Assembly (NCBI GenBank): GCA_027488215.1
Contig: JAIYCB010000032.1
Span: 53,946-117,945 of the forward strand
Direction: 5' to 3'
DNA from: Comamonadaceae bacterium
GTDB lineage: Bacteria > Pseudomonadota > Gammaproteobacteria > Burkholderiales > Burkholderiaceae_C
Length of the DNA stretch: 64,000 bases
Positions 1 through 8,078 of this stretch are shown here, in pieces. The translations under genes were made by a program, and so were the position numbers. The number at the start of each line of letters is the position of its first letter. Positions within the stretch are counted from its first letter, which is position 1. Below the pieces are notes generated by a model. It ran no database searches. It was not told the origin of the DNA and saw only the letters and a program-made list of their open reading frames with translations.

Positions 1-622
1 GCTGCTCCACCGGGAAGGTGCGGCCCGAAACCATGATGACCGGGGCTGGACCGTTGCGCGAGGCAAAGTGTTTGGCAAAGCGGTCGGCGTCGATGGTGGC
101 CGAGGTGACGGCGATCTTGAGGTCTGGGCGGCGCGGCAAGATCTGGCGCAAATAGCCCAGCAAGAAGTCGATGTTCAGGCTGCGTTCGTGCGCCTCGTCG
201 ATGATGATGGTGTCGTAGGCTTGCAGCAGCGGGTCGGTCTGGGTTTCGGCCAACAAAATGCCGTCGGTCATGAGTTTGACGGAGGCGTTTTTGCTCAAAC
301 GGTCCTGGAACCGCACCTTGAAACCCACCACCTCGCCGAGCGGCGTCTTGAGCTCTTCGGCAATGCGCTTGGCCACCGAGCTGGCCGCAATGCGCCGGGG
401 CTGGGTGTGGCCGATCAGTCGACCTTGCTCGCCCGGCTTGGCGTTCAGCTTGCCGCGCCCCAGCATCAGCGCGATTTTGGGCAGCTGGGTCGTCTTTCCC
501 GAACCAGTCTCGCCGCACACGATGATGACCTGGTGCTGGTCCATGGCGGCCATGATTTCGTCACGGCGGGCCGAGACGGGCAGGCCTTCGGGGAAGTCGA
601 TTTGGAGGGGGGTGTCAGACAA
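1..622 (-). CDS. hrpA: HrpA-type DEAH-box ATP-dependent RNA helicase, N-terminal part (runs off the window)
   Basis: The minus strand stays open from the left edge to about position 622. The translation has a Walker A motif [10 protein letters not shown] near residue 37, a HTQPRRIAA motif Ia and the Walker B/DEAH motif [10 protein letters not shown], followed by a TSATID-like motif III. This order is that of bacterial HrpA, a roughly 1300-residue helicase acting on structured RNA, so only about the first 207 residues are present. No ATG precedes the conserved region. I chose TTG at 622, giving [16 protein letters not shown]; another in-frame TTG lies at 646. It is divergent from argA with under 100 bp between them, so both promoters must lie in or near this gap. 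The family call is firm and the start is uncertain. Confidence 0.85.
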   Translation of the reverse strand, partial: MSDTPLQIDFPEGLPVSARRDEIMAAMDQHQVIIVCGETGSGKTTQLPKIALMLGRGKLNAKPGEQGRLIGHTQPRRIAASSVAKRIAEELKTPLGEVVGFKVRFQDRLSKNASVKLMTDGILLAETQTDPLLQAYDTIIIDEAHERSLNIDFLLGYLRQILPRRPDLKIAVTSATIDADRFAKHFASRNGPAPVIMVSGRTFPVEQ

Positions 623-711
623 AGCGAAAACTTCTGTGAAAATCAAGGCAAGAACAGCCCGGGATTATCCCCGGCCCAGCACTCTGCCCCATTCGCCGTA
701 CCCGATTGCCC

Positions 712-2058
712 ATGTCCACAGTTTTCAATTTCACCTTCGTGCCCTGGTTCCGGTCGGTGGCGCCCTACATCCACATGCACCGAGGCAAGACCTTTGTGGT
801 GGGCATCGCAGGCGAGGCCATTGCCGCAGGCAAGCTGCAAAACCTGGCGCAAGACCTGGCGCTGATCCAGAGCATGGGCGTGAAGATCGTGCTGGTGCAT
901 GGTTTTCGGCCACAAGTGAACGAACAACTGGCGGCCAAGGGCCACATGCCCAAATACGCTCAAGGCATTCGCATCACCGACAGCGTGGCTTTGGACTGCG
1001 CGCAAGAGGCGGCGGGCCAGCTGCGCTACGAGATCGAAGCCGCTTTCAGCCAGGGCTTGCCCAACACGCCCATGGCGGGTTCCACGGTGCGGGTGATTTC
1101 AGGAAACTTCATCACGGCACGCCCTGTGGGCATTGTAGACGGGGTGGATTTTATGCACTCGGGTCTGGTGCGCAAGGTCGATGTGGACGGCATCATGCGC
1201 ACGCTGGACATGGGCGCGATGGTGCTGTTGTCACCGTTTGGCTTCTCGCCCACGGGCGAGGCCTTCAACCTGGCCATGGAAGAAGTGGCCACCAGCGTGG
1301 CTGCTGAGCTTCAGGCCGACAAGCTGATCTTTGTGACCGAAATCCCGGGTATCCGCACGCAGCCGAACGAGCCTGCAAGCGACGACAACCCGATCGACAC
1401 CGAGTTGCCGCTGGCAGCCGCCAAGCAGCTGCTGGCCTCGCTGCCCCGGCCGACAGAGCCGACCGATATCGGGTTTTACCTGCAGCACTGCGTCAAGGCC
1501 TGCGAAGAAGGCGTGGAGCGCTCGCACATCTTGCCCTTTGCGGTGGATGGCTCGCTGCTGCTGGAGGTGTATGTGCACGACGGCATCGGCACCATGGTGG
1601 TCGATGAAAAGCTCGAAGAGCTGCGCGAGGCCACCGCCGACGATGTGGGTGGCATCTTGCAATTGATCGAACCGTTTGAGAAAGACGGCACGCTGGTCAA
1701 ACGCGACCGCACCGAGATTGAGCGCGACATTGACCACTACACCATCATTGACCACGATGGCGTGATCTTTGCCTGCGCGGCGCTCTACCCCTACCCCGAA
1801 GCCAAGACGGCCGAAATGGCGGCGCTGACCGTGTCGCCCCAATCGCAAGGGCAAGGCGACGGCGAGAAGGTCCTCAAGCGCATTGAGCAACGCGCCCGCG
1901 CCATGGGCCTCAAAAGCATCTTCGTGCTCACCACCCGTACCATGCACTGGTTCATCAAACGCGGCTTTGCACAGGTGGACCCCGACTGGCTACCCGAAGG
2001 GCGAAAGCGCAAATACAACTGGGATCGAAAGAGCCAGGTGCTGGTCAAGAAGCTGTGA
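712..2058 (+). CDS. argA: Amino-acid N-acetyltransferase (N-acetylglutamate synthase)
   Basis: The 448-residue product combines an amino-acid-kinase-like domain (about residues 20-285, with motifs such as VLVHGFRPQVNEQL and GAMVLLSPFGFSPTGE) with a C-terminal GNAT domain (about 300-440, with TVSPQSQGQGDGEKVL as the acetyl-CoA loop). This is the classical ArgA layout, about 440 residues. It acetylates glutamate from acetyl-CoA as the first step of arginine synthesis and is normally inhibited by arginine through the kinase-like domain. The ATG at 712 begins MSTVFNFTFVPWF. An in-frame TTG lies two codons upstream but is less likely. A second arginine gene, argG, lies far downstream at 27229, so there is no arg operon here. 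The gene seems to be transcribed alone. Confidence 0.93.
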   Translation: MSTVFNFTFVPWFRSVAPYIHMHRGKTFVVGIAGEAIAAGKLQNLAQDLALIQSMGVKIVLVHGFRPQVNEQLAAKGHMPKYAQGIRITDSVALDCAQEAAGQLRYEIEAAFSQGLPNTPMAGSTVRVISGNFITARPVGIVDGVDFMHSGLVRKVDVDGIMRTLDMGAMVLLSPFGFSPTGEAFNLAMEEVATSVAAELQADKLIFVTEIPGIRTQPNEPASDDNPIDTELPLAAAKQLLASLPRPTEPTDIGFYLQHCVKACEEGVERSHILPFAVDGSLLLEVYVHDGIGTMVVDEKLEELREATADDVGGILQLIEPFEKDGTLVKRDRTEIERDIDHYTIIDHDGVIFACAALYPYPEAKTAEMAALTVSPQSQGQGDGEKVLKRIEQRARAMGLKSIFVLTTRTMHWFIKRGFAQVDPDWLPEGRKRKYNWDRKSQVLVKKL

Positions 2059-2367
2059 TCACAGGTCGAGCACCAGCCTCGCCGTCTGGCTCCGCGAGCA
2101 GCAAATCAGCATCTGCGTGTTGGCTTCTTGTTCCTCGGGGGTGAGGAACATGTCCCAGTGGTCGGGTGTACCCGCGAGAACCTGCGTCAAACAGGTGCCA
2201 CACACGCCTTGCGAACAAGAAAAAGGCACTTCGTGCCCCGCGTCCTGTAAAACGCTCAAGATGCTTTGATCTTTGCCCACCTTCAAGGTCTGGCTGCTTT
2301 TTTGCAAATGGACTTCAAAAGTGCCATCGGCACCAATGGGTGTTTGGGTAGGGTCTGAGGTGCTCAT
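2059..2367 (-). CDS. Stand-alone plant-type [2Fe-2S] ferredoxin, VanB C-terminal-domain-like
   Basis: The protein is 102 residues and carries the plant-type cluster motif C51-SQGV-C56-GT-C59 with a fourth cysteine near the end (CC at 89-90). It resembles the C-terminal ferredoxin domain of phthalate-dioxygenase-reductase/VanB flavoproteins, which are normally about 315 residues with FMN and NAD(P)H domains before the ferredoxin. Those domains are absent, and nothing upstream in the neighbouring frames restores them because the oxygenase gene begins immediately. Its ATG overlaps the stop of the Rieske oxygenase gene in an ATGA arrangement, so the two are probably translationally coupled. I infer that it carries electrons to that oxygenase and that the reductase is encoded elsewhere. 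Confidence 0.85.
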   Translation of the reverse strand: MSTSDPTQTPIGADGTFEVHLQKSSQTLKVGKDQSILSVLQDAGHEVPFSCSQGVCGTCLTQVLAGTPDHWDMFLTPEEQEANTQMLICCSRSQTARLVLDL

Positions 2368-3416
2368 GCGGTGATCTCGGGAGAATTTTCCTGGGCCAGT
2401 AATCGGTCGATGATTCGGCGCGATTGCACGCCACCTGAATCAATGTTCAGCAGCAAAAGCTTGCGCTCGGGCCATTGGCTGATGTTGGCTTGCTGAAGTT
2501 GGAGCATTTCCATATCTTCGTTGAAGATCTTGCCCTGACCCTCGCGTATTTTGTTTGTGAGCTCGGTATCCTGCGGCTTGAACTGCCGTGCCATACCCCA
2601 GTGGTACCAGTGCGAGGTCTCGGTCTCGGGTGTGATGAAGTCCACCACCACGCCATAGGCTTTGACCTCAGGCGGTGCATGGAATCCACCATGGCCTGCA
2701 ATCGATACGCCCACGTCGATCATGATGTGACTGGGCGGCGTGAACCGACAAATCTGCCAGCGGTCAACTTTGGCTTGAGGGTCCAAGCCATTGGCGCTCA
2801 TGGCCATTTGCCAAAAGGGTGGAGCCTGGATGCCAGACATATGGCGCTGCAAGATGACCTGCTCTCCTTCCACCGTGGTGGTGCAGGGGGTCTCGTCGAT
2901 CTCTGGCTGGCCGATGCTGGTGGCATGCACATACGTCTCATGTGTCAAGTCCATCAGGTTGTCGATCATCAACCGGTAATCGGCTTTGACGTGGTAAAGC
3001 CCTCCGCCATAGGCCCAGGCGGGGTTATCAAAAAATTCGAACTGGGGCAACAAGGCCTGATCGGCCTTGGTCTGATCTCCTGGCCAAACCCAGACGAAGC
3101 CATAGCGCTGCGCCACGGCAAACGCCTTGATGGCAGGAAACCCTCGCACGCGCTGACCCGGCATGTGAACGGTTTTACCTTCACAGCCCATCTCCAGACC
3201 GTGATAACCACACACCAGTTTGCCCTGACACACCTTGCCCAAGGACAACGGTGCACCTCGGTGGGGGCAGAAGTCTTCAACGGCCGCTACATGCCCATCC
3301 GGGCCTTTGAAGAAGACCATTTTTTCGTTGCAAATGGTGCGCCCCAGAGGCTTATTGCCCAGGGCTTCGAGTTCGGCCTCGGTGCAGGCCACATACCAAG
3401 TATTTCGGATGAACAT
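2364..3416 (-). CDS. Rieske non-haem iron aromatic oxygenase, vanillate O-demethylase (VanA)-like
   Basis: The 350-residue protein has an N-terminal Rieske domain with C50-P-H52 and C69-GY-H72 as [2Fe-2S] ligands. The catalytic domain has D156, H159 and H164 in NLMDLTHETYVH, the usual mononuclear iron site and bridging aspartate. Length and the N-terminus FIRNTWYVAC match the VanA/dicamba-demethylase type, which O-demethylates methoxylated aromatics. The exact substrate cannot be read from the sequence. It sits between a GntR regulator, whose stop is 3 bp upstream, and a ferredoxin gene that overlaps its end, so regulator, oxygenase and ferredoxin form one operon. A TonB-dependent receptor is divergent from the operon. 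Confidence 0.85.
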   Translation of the reverse strand: MFIRNTWYVACTEAELEALGNKPLGRTICNEKMVFFKGPDGHVAAVEDFCPHRGAPLSLGKVCQGKLVCGYHGLEMGCEGKTVHMPGQRVRGFPAIKAFAVAQRYGFVWVWPGDQTKADQALLPQFEFFDNPAWAYGGGLYHVKADYRLMIDNLMDLTHETYVHATSIGQPEIDETPCTTTVEGEQVILQRHMSGIQAPPFWQMAMSANGLDPQAKVDRWQICRFTPPSHIMIDVGVSIAGHGGFHAPPEVKAYGVVVDFITPETETSHWYHWGMARQFKPQDTELTNKIREGQGKIFNEDMEMLQLQQANISQWPERKLLLLNIDSGGVQSRRIIDRLLAQENSPEITA

Positions 3417-3419
3417 GTT

Positions 3420-4199
3420 TCAATCCTTATGACGAATGAGTTGTACGCCCGGCATGACCGAGGGTTGCGGGTTTTTCAGGGCCAGGCCCAAGTGCTGATG
3501 GGCAATGCGCGAGTGCTCTCGCATCAGCGCTTCGGCGCGACCGGCTTCGCGCTGAGCAATCGCATGCAAAACTTGGCGGTGCTGGTGCTGTGCCACCACC
3601 AGCGTATCGCGGGCATCGGGGCTGTTCGCTTGCACGCCCACAAAACCAGAAGGCGATGCGAAAGGCAGGCCCGAGACACGCTCGATCTCGCGGGCAATCA
3701 CAGCGCTACCGGCCATCTCGGCCAAGATGCTGTGAAAACGGGCATTGAGGCGGACATAACCCGAGAAATGCGCATCGTTCAGACCACCTGGCTGGAGCAA
3801 AGGGTCAATTTGGTCTAGGCAAGCGCTGGCTTCTTGCATCAGAACTGGGCGCACGCCCCGCTCTGCCGCCAGGCGCGCTGCGAGGCCCTCCAGCGTGCCG
3901 CGCAGCTCAATGGCGTCAGCGACTTCGCGCTCGGAAAACGTGCGCACCGCATAACCACCACCGGGCAAGGCCTGCAGCAAGCCTTCTTCGCCCAAACGCA
4001 TCAGGGCAGCTCGAATGGGGGTGCGCGACATGCCCAGACGCTCCACCAGCGTCAACTCGGCAATGCGGGTGCCGGCAGGCAAATGGCCTGCCAAGATCAG
4101 CTCGCGCAAGCGCTGCTGGGCCTTCACAGCTTGCGAAGCACCTTCCAGGACAGCGTCTGCGCTTTCAGCGTCCTGTGTGCGAAAAGGAACAGTGGACAT
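3420..4199 (-). CDS. GntR-family transcriptional regulator (FadR/VanR subfamily, FCD domain)
   Basis: The product has 259 residues. A winged helix-turn-helix occupies about residues 25-95 (TRIAELTLVERLGMSRTPIR is typical of GntR recognition helices). An all-helical FCD ligand-binding domain follows at about 100-235 (AIELRGTLEGLAARLAAERG). FCD regulators usually repress neighbouring catabolic genes and release DNA on binding an organic or aromatic acid, often using a metal in the FCD pocket. It is the first gene of the operon with the VanA-like oxygenase and is divergent from a TonB-dependent receptor. Two TGTATAC sequences in the intergenic region are its likely operators. I infer control of its own operon and of the receptor. 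Confidence 0.88.
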   Translation of the reverse strand: MSTVPFRTQDAESADAVLEGASQAVKAQQRLRELILAGHLPAGTRIAELTLVERLGMSRTPIRAALMRLGEEGLLQALPGGGYAVRTFSEREVADAIELRGTLEGLAARLAAERGVRPVLMQEASACLDQIDPLLQPGGLNDAHFSGYVRLNARFHSILAEMAGSAVIAREIERVSGLPFASPSGFVGVQANSPDARDTLVVAQHQHRQVLHAIAQREAGRAEALMREHSRIAHQHLGLALKNPQPSVMPGVQLIRHKD

Positions 4200-4246
4200 A
4201 TTGCGGATTCAAGACGAGCCGTATTAAACCACCATAACCCAAGTGC

Positions 4247-4316
4247 TGTATACATAAACTCTTTTTAATCTTGATATTTGCTCAAAATTTCAGCAAAAAA
4301 TCATTTTTTGTATACC
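4247..4316. promoter_or_regulatory. Candidate GntR (FCD) operator pair in a divergent promoter region
   Basis: The gap between the GntR gene and the TonB receptor holds a perfect palindrome TGTATACA at 4247-4254 and a near copy TGTATACC at 4309-4316. The centres are 62 bp apart, close to six helical turns. GTATAC-centred palindromes are typical operators of FCD-type GntR regulators. The flanking DNA is AT-rich and likely holds both promoters. The assignment is inferred. Confidence 0.5.
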
Positions 4317-4446
4317 GAAATCCAACTCATGACCTGATGGGCAAAGGCTCTATGGACTGTCCGGCCCTCAAGTCTCCCGTCGCAGTCAGAACGCCTTGCT
4401 CGATCATTTTTGCAAATTACTCATATTTTCTTACAATGATCGGAAC

Positions 4447-7110
4447 ATGCAAAATTCGAGAAAACCCGTTCGCACCGCAAGCCTCAAATCTGCCATTGCA
4501 ACGGCCGTGGCCTTGCAATGCGTTGCTGCCTTCGCGCAAACTGAGCACCAAATTGTCGTGATCGACAAGCCGGTTGAATTCAGGCAGTTTGACAAAGTGG
4601 AAATCACAGGCAGCGCCTTGCGCAGAACAGCCGAGTCGCAGGCCCTGCCTGTGCAGGTCGTCACGCGAGATGACATTCGGCGCACGGGTCTGCGATCCAC
4701 CTCGGAGATCGTGCAAAGCCTCTCAGTCATGAGCAACATGGTGGAGGCTGGCCAATTTTTTTCCAGCAGCGGTGGGTTTTCAAATGCAGCGATCCACGGC
4801 ATGCCCAACGGCACATTGGTTTTGGTCAACGGCATTCGCCTGTCACCTTACGCAAGGCAAAGCATCGCAGGCAACGAGCGCACCGGTGTTGACCTTGACA
4901 ACATCCCGGTGAGCGCCATCGATCGCATTGAAGTTCTCACCGATGGGGCCTCTTCGCTCTACGGTACAGATGCCCTGGCCGGCGTCGTCAACATCATCAT
5001 GAACGCCGAGCGCAAGGGTGTGACCATTAGCCTTGACAACACAAGACCCGCAGGCGGTTCAGCTCAAACCCAAACATTCTCTTTTTCGGCCGCTGGTGGC
5101 ACGCTTGCAAGCACGGGCTACCACTGGCGAGCAGAGCTCGAGCACAGCGAGCGCGGCTCACTCTTTGGCTCCGATCGCCCCTCCATCAGCAAAGGCTATT
5201 TGCCCATCACCGTCAGTGGTCAAAACACCGCCATTACTTACCCATTGAATTCCATTTACTCATCACCTGCGACCTTGGTGAGTCCAGATTATTCGCGAGT
5301 CTGGAACTTGGCCTGGTCTCCCTCTGTTGCTCAAGGCCAAGGATGCCCGCAAGGATGGGTCGACAGCCAATACAACGTCTGCTTGTCAAACCCCTACCCC
5401 AGTTTGAGCCTCTATCCCAGTCAAAACAAAACTGCACTTCACCTGCGAGGTGATGCGTTGGGTGAGAATGGGCGCAAGTATTTCGCAGAGCTTATTTGGG
5501 GCTCGAACAAGCAAAGCGCTGCCACCTATTTCACTCCAACGAACCGGTTTGTGGGGCCCTCCAGCCAAGCCGCAGCGCCATACCTCTCGCAAGCGGGCAT
5601 GTCTCAAGGGGCATTGGTGTATTGGAGCCCCAGCATCGCCAACCCCATCATTGACTATGATCACTCGACATGGCGCGCAAGCGCTGGCTTGACTGGCACC
5701 AATCGAGAATGGAGCTACCAAGCCCAGGCCCATTACGGGCAAAGTAAATCCTTTTGGGGTTATAGCCGCCAGCTGCCGATTGGACTGCTTGGTTTAAAGG
5801 GATCATTGCCTGTGACGGACGGCTGGTTCAACCCTCAAACAATTGCTCAACTCAATGCGCAGCTTGAGCAATCCGTCACAAGTTATGCAATTGATGAAGC
5901 AAAAACGAGTGTTGGAGGTGTTTTGGCAAGCTCTCAAAGAGAACTTTGGGAGCTTGACGGCGGCCATGTTCAAATTGCATTGGGTGCTGAGCTGCGGCGT
6001 AAGTCAAGTTACTACAAGAACAGTAACGACCCCATGCCTCAGCCTGATTTCAATCTTCATCGGCATGCGGCAGCAGTGTTCGCTGAGTTGAGGACCCCAT
6101 GGCAGGATAACTTTGAATCGACAGCCTCCATTCGCGCTGATCAGTACGATCAATTTGGGTCTGTGAATGCAAAGCTTTCTGCTTTGTGGAAGTTTTCACC
6201 GGGCTGGCAAATGCGTGGCTCTTTGGGTTCTAGTTTTCGGGCGCCCCAAACCGCGCAGCTCAATGATCAGCGCTACTTGCTCACGTATTCACAAGTGCCA
6301 ATCAGCTACAAATGCCCCCAAGCCATCGCATCAAGCCTTGGGGCCACCTGCGCTCAAGGCGTGGGCACCATTGCGACCTACACGCAGGGCGGCAATTTGC
6401 AACCCGAGACATCGCATCAACTTACCCTTGGCATTCGCAGAGACATCGGCCGGCAAGCGAGCCTGAGCGCAGACTTTTGGCGCGTGGCCATGAAAAACGA
6501 AATTGGCCAGGAGCCCGCCTTTAGCGTACTCTTGGCGCCCGATGCTCATCAAGCCAATTTCATGCGCGACACCGACGGCTACCTTGCTCTCTTTACGCCT
6601 TTGCGCAACTTGGCCAGCTCGCTCAAGCAAGGCGTTGACTTTGATCTGCGCTGGAGAATCCCACTGGATAACGGGCGACTGTCCATGCAATCGACCTTGA
6701 CCCGATACATCACTTCCTGGCGCGACGACGGAGGCGGTCGTCAATCAGACCTTGGCAGAATCTCCTCTCTGACTTTCAAGCCCACGCCCAAGTACATGGC
6801 GCGCACCATGGTGGCCTACAACAGTGCCAACTGGAGTGCCGGTGCGATTTGGAGCTATCGCAGCGCTTATGCGGATTTGCAACAGCCCAACATTCCCTCC
6901 ATCAATGTGGCCGCCTTTTCGACCTTGGACCTCGTGGGGCAATACAACCCCCGTCAAAACATTGAACTTCGAGCTGGCCTTCACAACGTCGCAGACAAAA
7001 TGCCCTCAACCAGCGTCAACTCGCCAACACCCTTGGTCCCCGGCATCGACACGGGCTACAGCAACCTTTGGGGGCGCACACTTCGCGTTGGCGCCACCTA
7101 TCGCTTTTGA
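4447..7110 (+). CDS. TonB-dependent outer-membrane receptor
   Basis: The 887-residue product starts with a signal peptide (about residues 1-32, ending VAAFAQ) if translation begins at ATG 4447, which I prefer to the in-frame start at 4396. A plug domain follows (about 50-190) with KVEITGSALRR, PVQVVTRDDIRRTG and the conserved DGASSLYGTDALAGVVNII. A long beta-barrel runs to a C-terminal phenylalanine in TLRVGATYRF, as expected for outer-membrane insertion. Such receptors import scarce ligands using TonB energy. No siderophore or cobalamin genes are nearby. The divergent GntR-Rieske-ferredoxin operon suggests an aromatic or lignin-derived ligand, which is inference. No tonB/exbBD is in the window. 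Confidence 0.9.
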   Translation: MQNSRKPVRTASLKSAIATAVALQCVAAFAQTEHQIVVIDKPVEFRQFDKVEITGSALRRTAESQALPVQVVTRDDIRRTGLRSTSEIVQSLSVMSNMVEAGQFFSSSGGFSNAAIHGMPNGTLVLVNGIRLSPYARQSIAGNERTGVDLDNIPVSAIDRIEVLTDGASSLYGTDALAGVVNIIMNAERKGVTISLDNTRPAGGSAQTQTFSFSAAGGTLASTGYHWRAELEHSERGSLFGSDRPSISKGYLPITVSGQNTAITYPLNSIYSSPATLVSPDYSRVWNLAWSPSVAQGQGCPQGWVDSQYNVCLSNPYPSLSLYPSQNKTALHLRGDALGENGRKYFAELIWGSNKQSAATYFTPTNRFVGPSSQAAAPYLSQAGMSQGALVYWSPSIANPIIDYDHSTWRASAGLTGTNREWSYQAQAHYGQSKSFWGYSRQLPIGLLGLKGSLPVTDGWFNPQTIAQLNAQLEQSVTSYAIDEAKTSVGGVLASSQRELWELDGGHVQIALGAELRRKSSYYKNSNDPMPQPDFNLHRHAAAVFAELRTPWQDNFESTASIRADQYDQFGSVNAKLSALWKFSPGWQMRGSLGSSFRAPQTAQLNDQRYLLTYSQVPISYKCPQAIASSLGATCAQGVGTIATYTQGGNLQPETSHQLTLGIRRDIGRQASLSADFWRVAMKNEIGQEPAFSVLLAPDAHQANFMRDTDGYLALFTPLRNLASSLKQGVDFDLRWRIPLDNGRLSMQSTLTRYITSWRDDGGGRQSDLGRISSLTFKPTPKYMARTMVAYNSANWSAGAIWSYRSAYADLQQPNIPSINVAAFSTLDLVGQYNPRQNIELRAGLHNVADKMPSTSVNSPTPLVPGIDTGYSNLWGRTLRVGATYRF

Positions 7111-7137
7111 ACGGCGCTCTGAATGCGTCAACTTGCT

Positions 7138-7398
7138 TCACTCTTTTCGCTGGCCGCGAGGTTCACTGCGCAAGCGGGCGCAGTCCATGGAAAAGCTGTC
7201 GTTGGCTACAGGCATATCAAAAAGGATTTGAAAGCCTTGACGCGCAAAGAAATTGATGCGGTGATTGAGGAGCGCTTCATCGTTGAATACTGCATCGCAA
7301 AGAGGAATCTCCCCATCTAAGTCGCGCACCACAAGCTTTGTGGCAATCACTTCACTCACGCCATGTTGAGCGCGTGGACTGATGACGATGAATTCCAC
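7138..7398 (-). CDS. Hypothetical small protein, 86 codons, doubtful
   Basis: An open frame with a GTG start lies in an otherwise empty 340-base stretch between the TonB receptor and the Mrr-like gene. The predicted product (MEFIVISPRAQHG at its start, RSEPRGQRKE at its end) has ordinary composition and no motif I recognise. It has no clear ribosome-binding site, and the frame stays open a few codons further upstream without an ATG. It could be a real small gene or the remains of a larger one. Confidence 0.35.
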   Translation of the reverse strand: MEFIVISPRAQHGVSEVIATKLVVRDLDGEIPLCDAVFNDEALLNHRINFFARQGFQILFDMPVANDSFSMDCARLRSEPRGQRKE

Positions 7399-7449
7399 CT
7401 GGCCGAAGTCAAGAGCTTATCCACTTGAACGTACCCCATTGATTGGCGC

Positions 7450-8028
7450 TCAAATGACCTTCAATGCCTCGTCCAACAAGATGACCAAATCTGTACCCGT
7501 GATCAAGGTGATGCGGTTCTCTGCTGCGAAATCCACCGCTTTGGCGCTCACTTGCCCCAAGCTGATGCAAACGCTGTTGCTGGCCTCCAGTTCGTCGCGA
7601 CGGGCCAGTAATTCGCGCAGGGGCTCAACGCCCATAGCTGCAGCTTTCCAACGTTTGGCACAGACTACGGTTTGCACACCCTTTTTCTCGAGCAGCATGT
7701 CGGCTGCGCCGCTTTGGTGCGTGACGGTATAGCCCTGGCGGGTAAAGGCCGTGTCCAACAGCGCTGAAAAATCTCGCCAATTCATGCCAGCGAGGCTTTG
7801 CAACACACTTTCCTCCCGTGCAGGACTGGGTAAATTGCGCTGTCGCCAAAGGGCCATGCAACCGATCACGAAAAATGGAAATCCACCCAGCATGCCGACG
7901 CCAGCGTACTTCTCGGGCAAAAAAGCACCGGCCATAAGGGCAATCACGGCCACCAATACAAAACTGATCCACCAAGGCGAGCGCAGCAGCACTGCGAACA
8001 GCGATTTCTCGGACATCTTGAATTTCAC
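7450..8028 (-). CDS. Membrane-anchored restriction-endonuclease-like protein (Mrr_cat family)
   Basis: The 192-residue protein has two predicted membrane helices near the N-terminus (about residues 20-36 and 43-60). A cytoplasmic Mrr-type PD-(D/E)xK domain follows (about 82-190): W84-DF, GYTVTHQSGAAD110, V-C123-A-K125-RW and a late LITGTDLVILL strand. In active Mrr_cat proteins the motif near K125 is usually ExK or QxK. Here it is C-A-K, so catalysis may be lost or altered. The GTG start at 8028 has a GGGAG sequence five bases upstream; an ATG four codons in is possible. Membrane-tethered Mrr-like proteins are common in Burkholderiales, with no settled role that I know of. No methyltransferase or other restriction gene is nearby. 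Confidence 0.7.
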   Translation of the reverse strand: MKFKMSEKSLFAVLLRSPWWISFVLVAVIALMAGAFLPEKYAGVGMLGGFPFFVIGCMALWRQRNLPSPAREESVLQSLAGMNWRDFSALLDTAFTRQGYTVTHQSGAADMLLEKKGVQTVVCAKRWKAAAMGVEPLRELLARRDELEASNSVCISLGQVSAKAVDFAAENRITLITGTDLVILLDEALKVI

Positions 8029-8078
8029 ACACGCTCCCTATCGATCAAAAACGACCGGTCTGGTCGATTTTTGTATTA

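Noticed and set aside
258..1307. Long plus-strand open frame overlapping the hrpA start and argA
   Set aside because: It is out of frame with argA and antisense to the helicase, has low-complexity His/Arg/Gly-rich composition and no recognisable domain.
2475..3818. 447-codon plus-strand frame opposite the Rieske oxygenase and GntR genes
   Set aside because: It spans the boundary of two well-supported minus-strand genes and shows no family motif; high GC keeps the antisense frame open.
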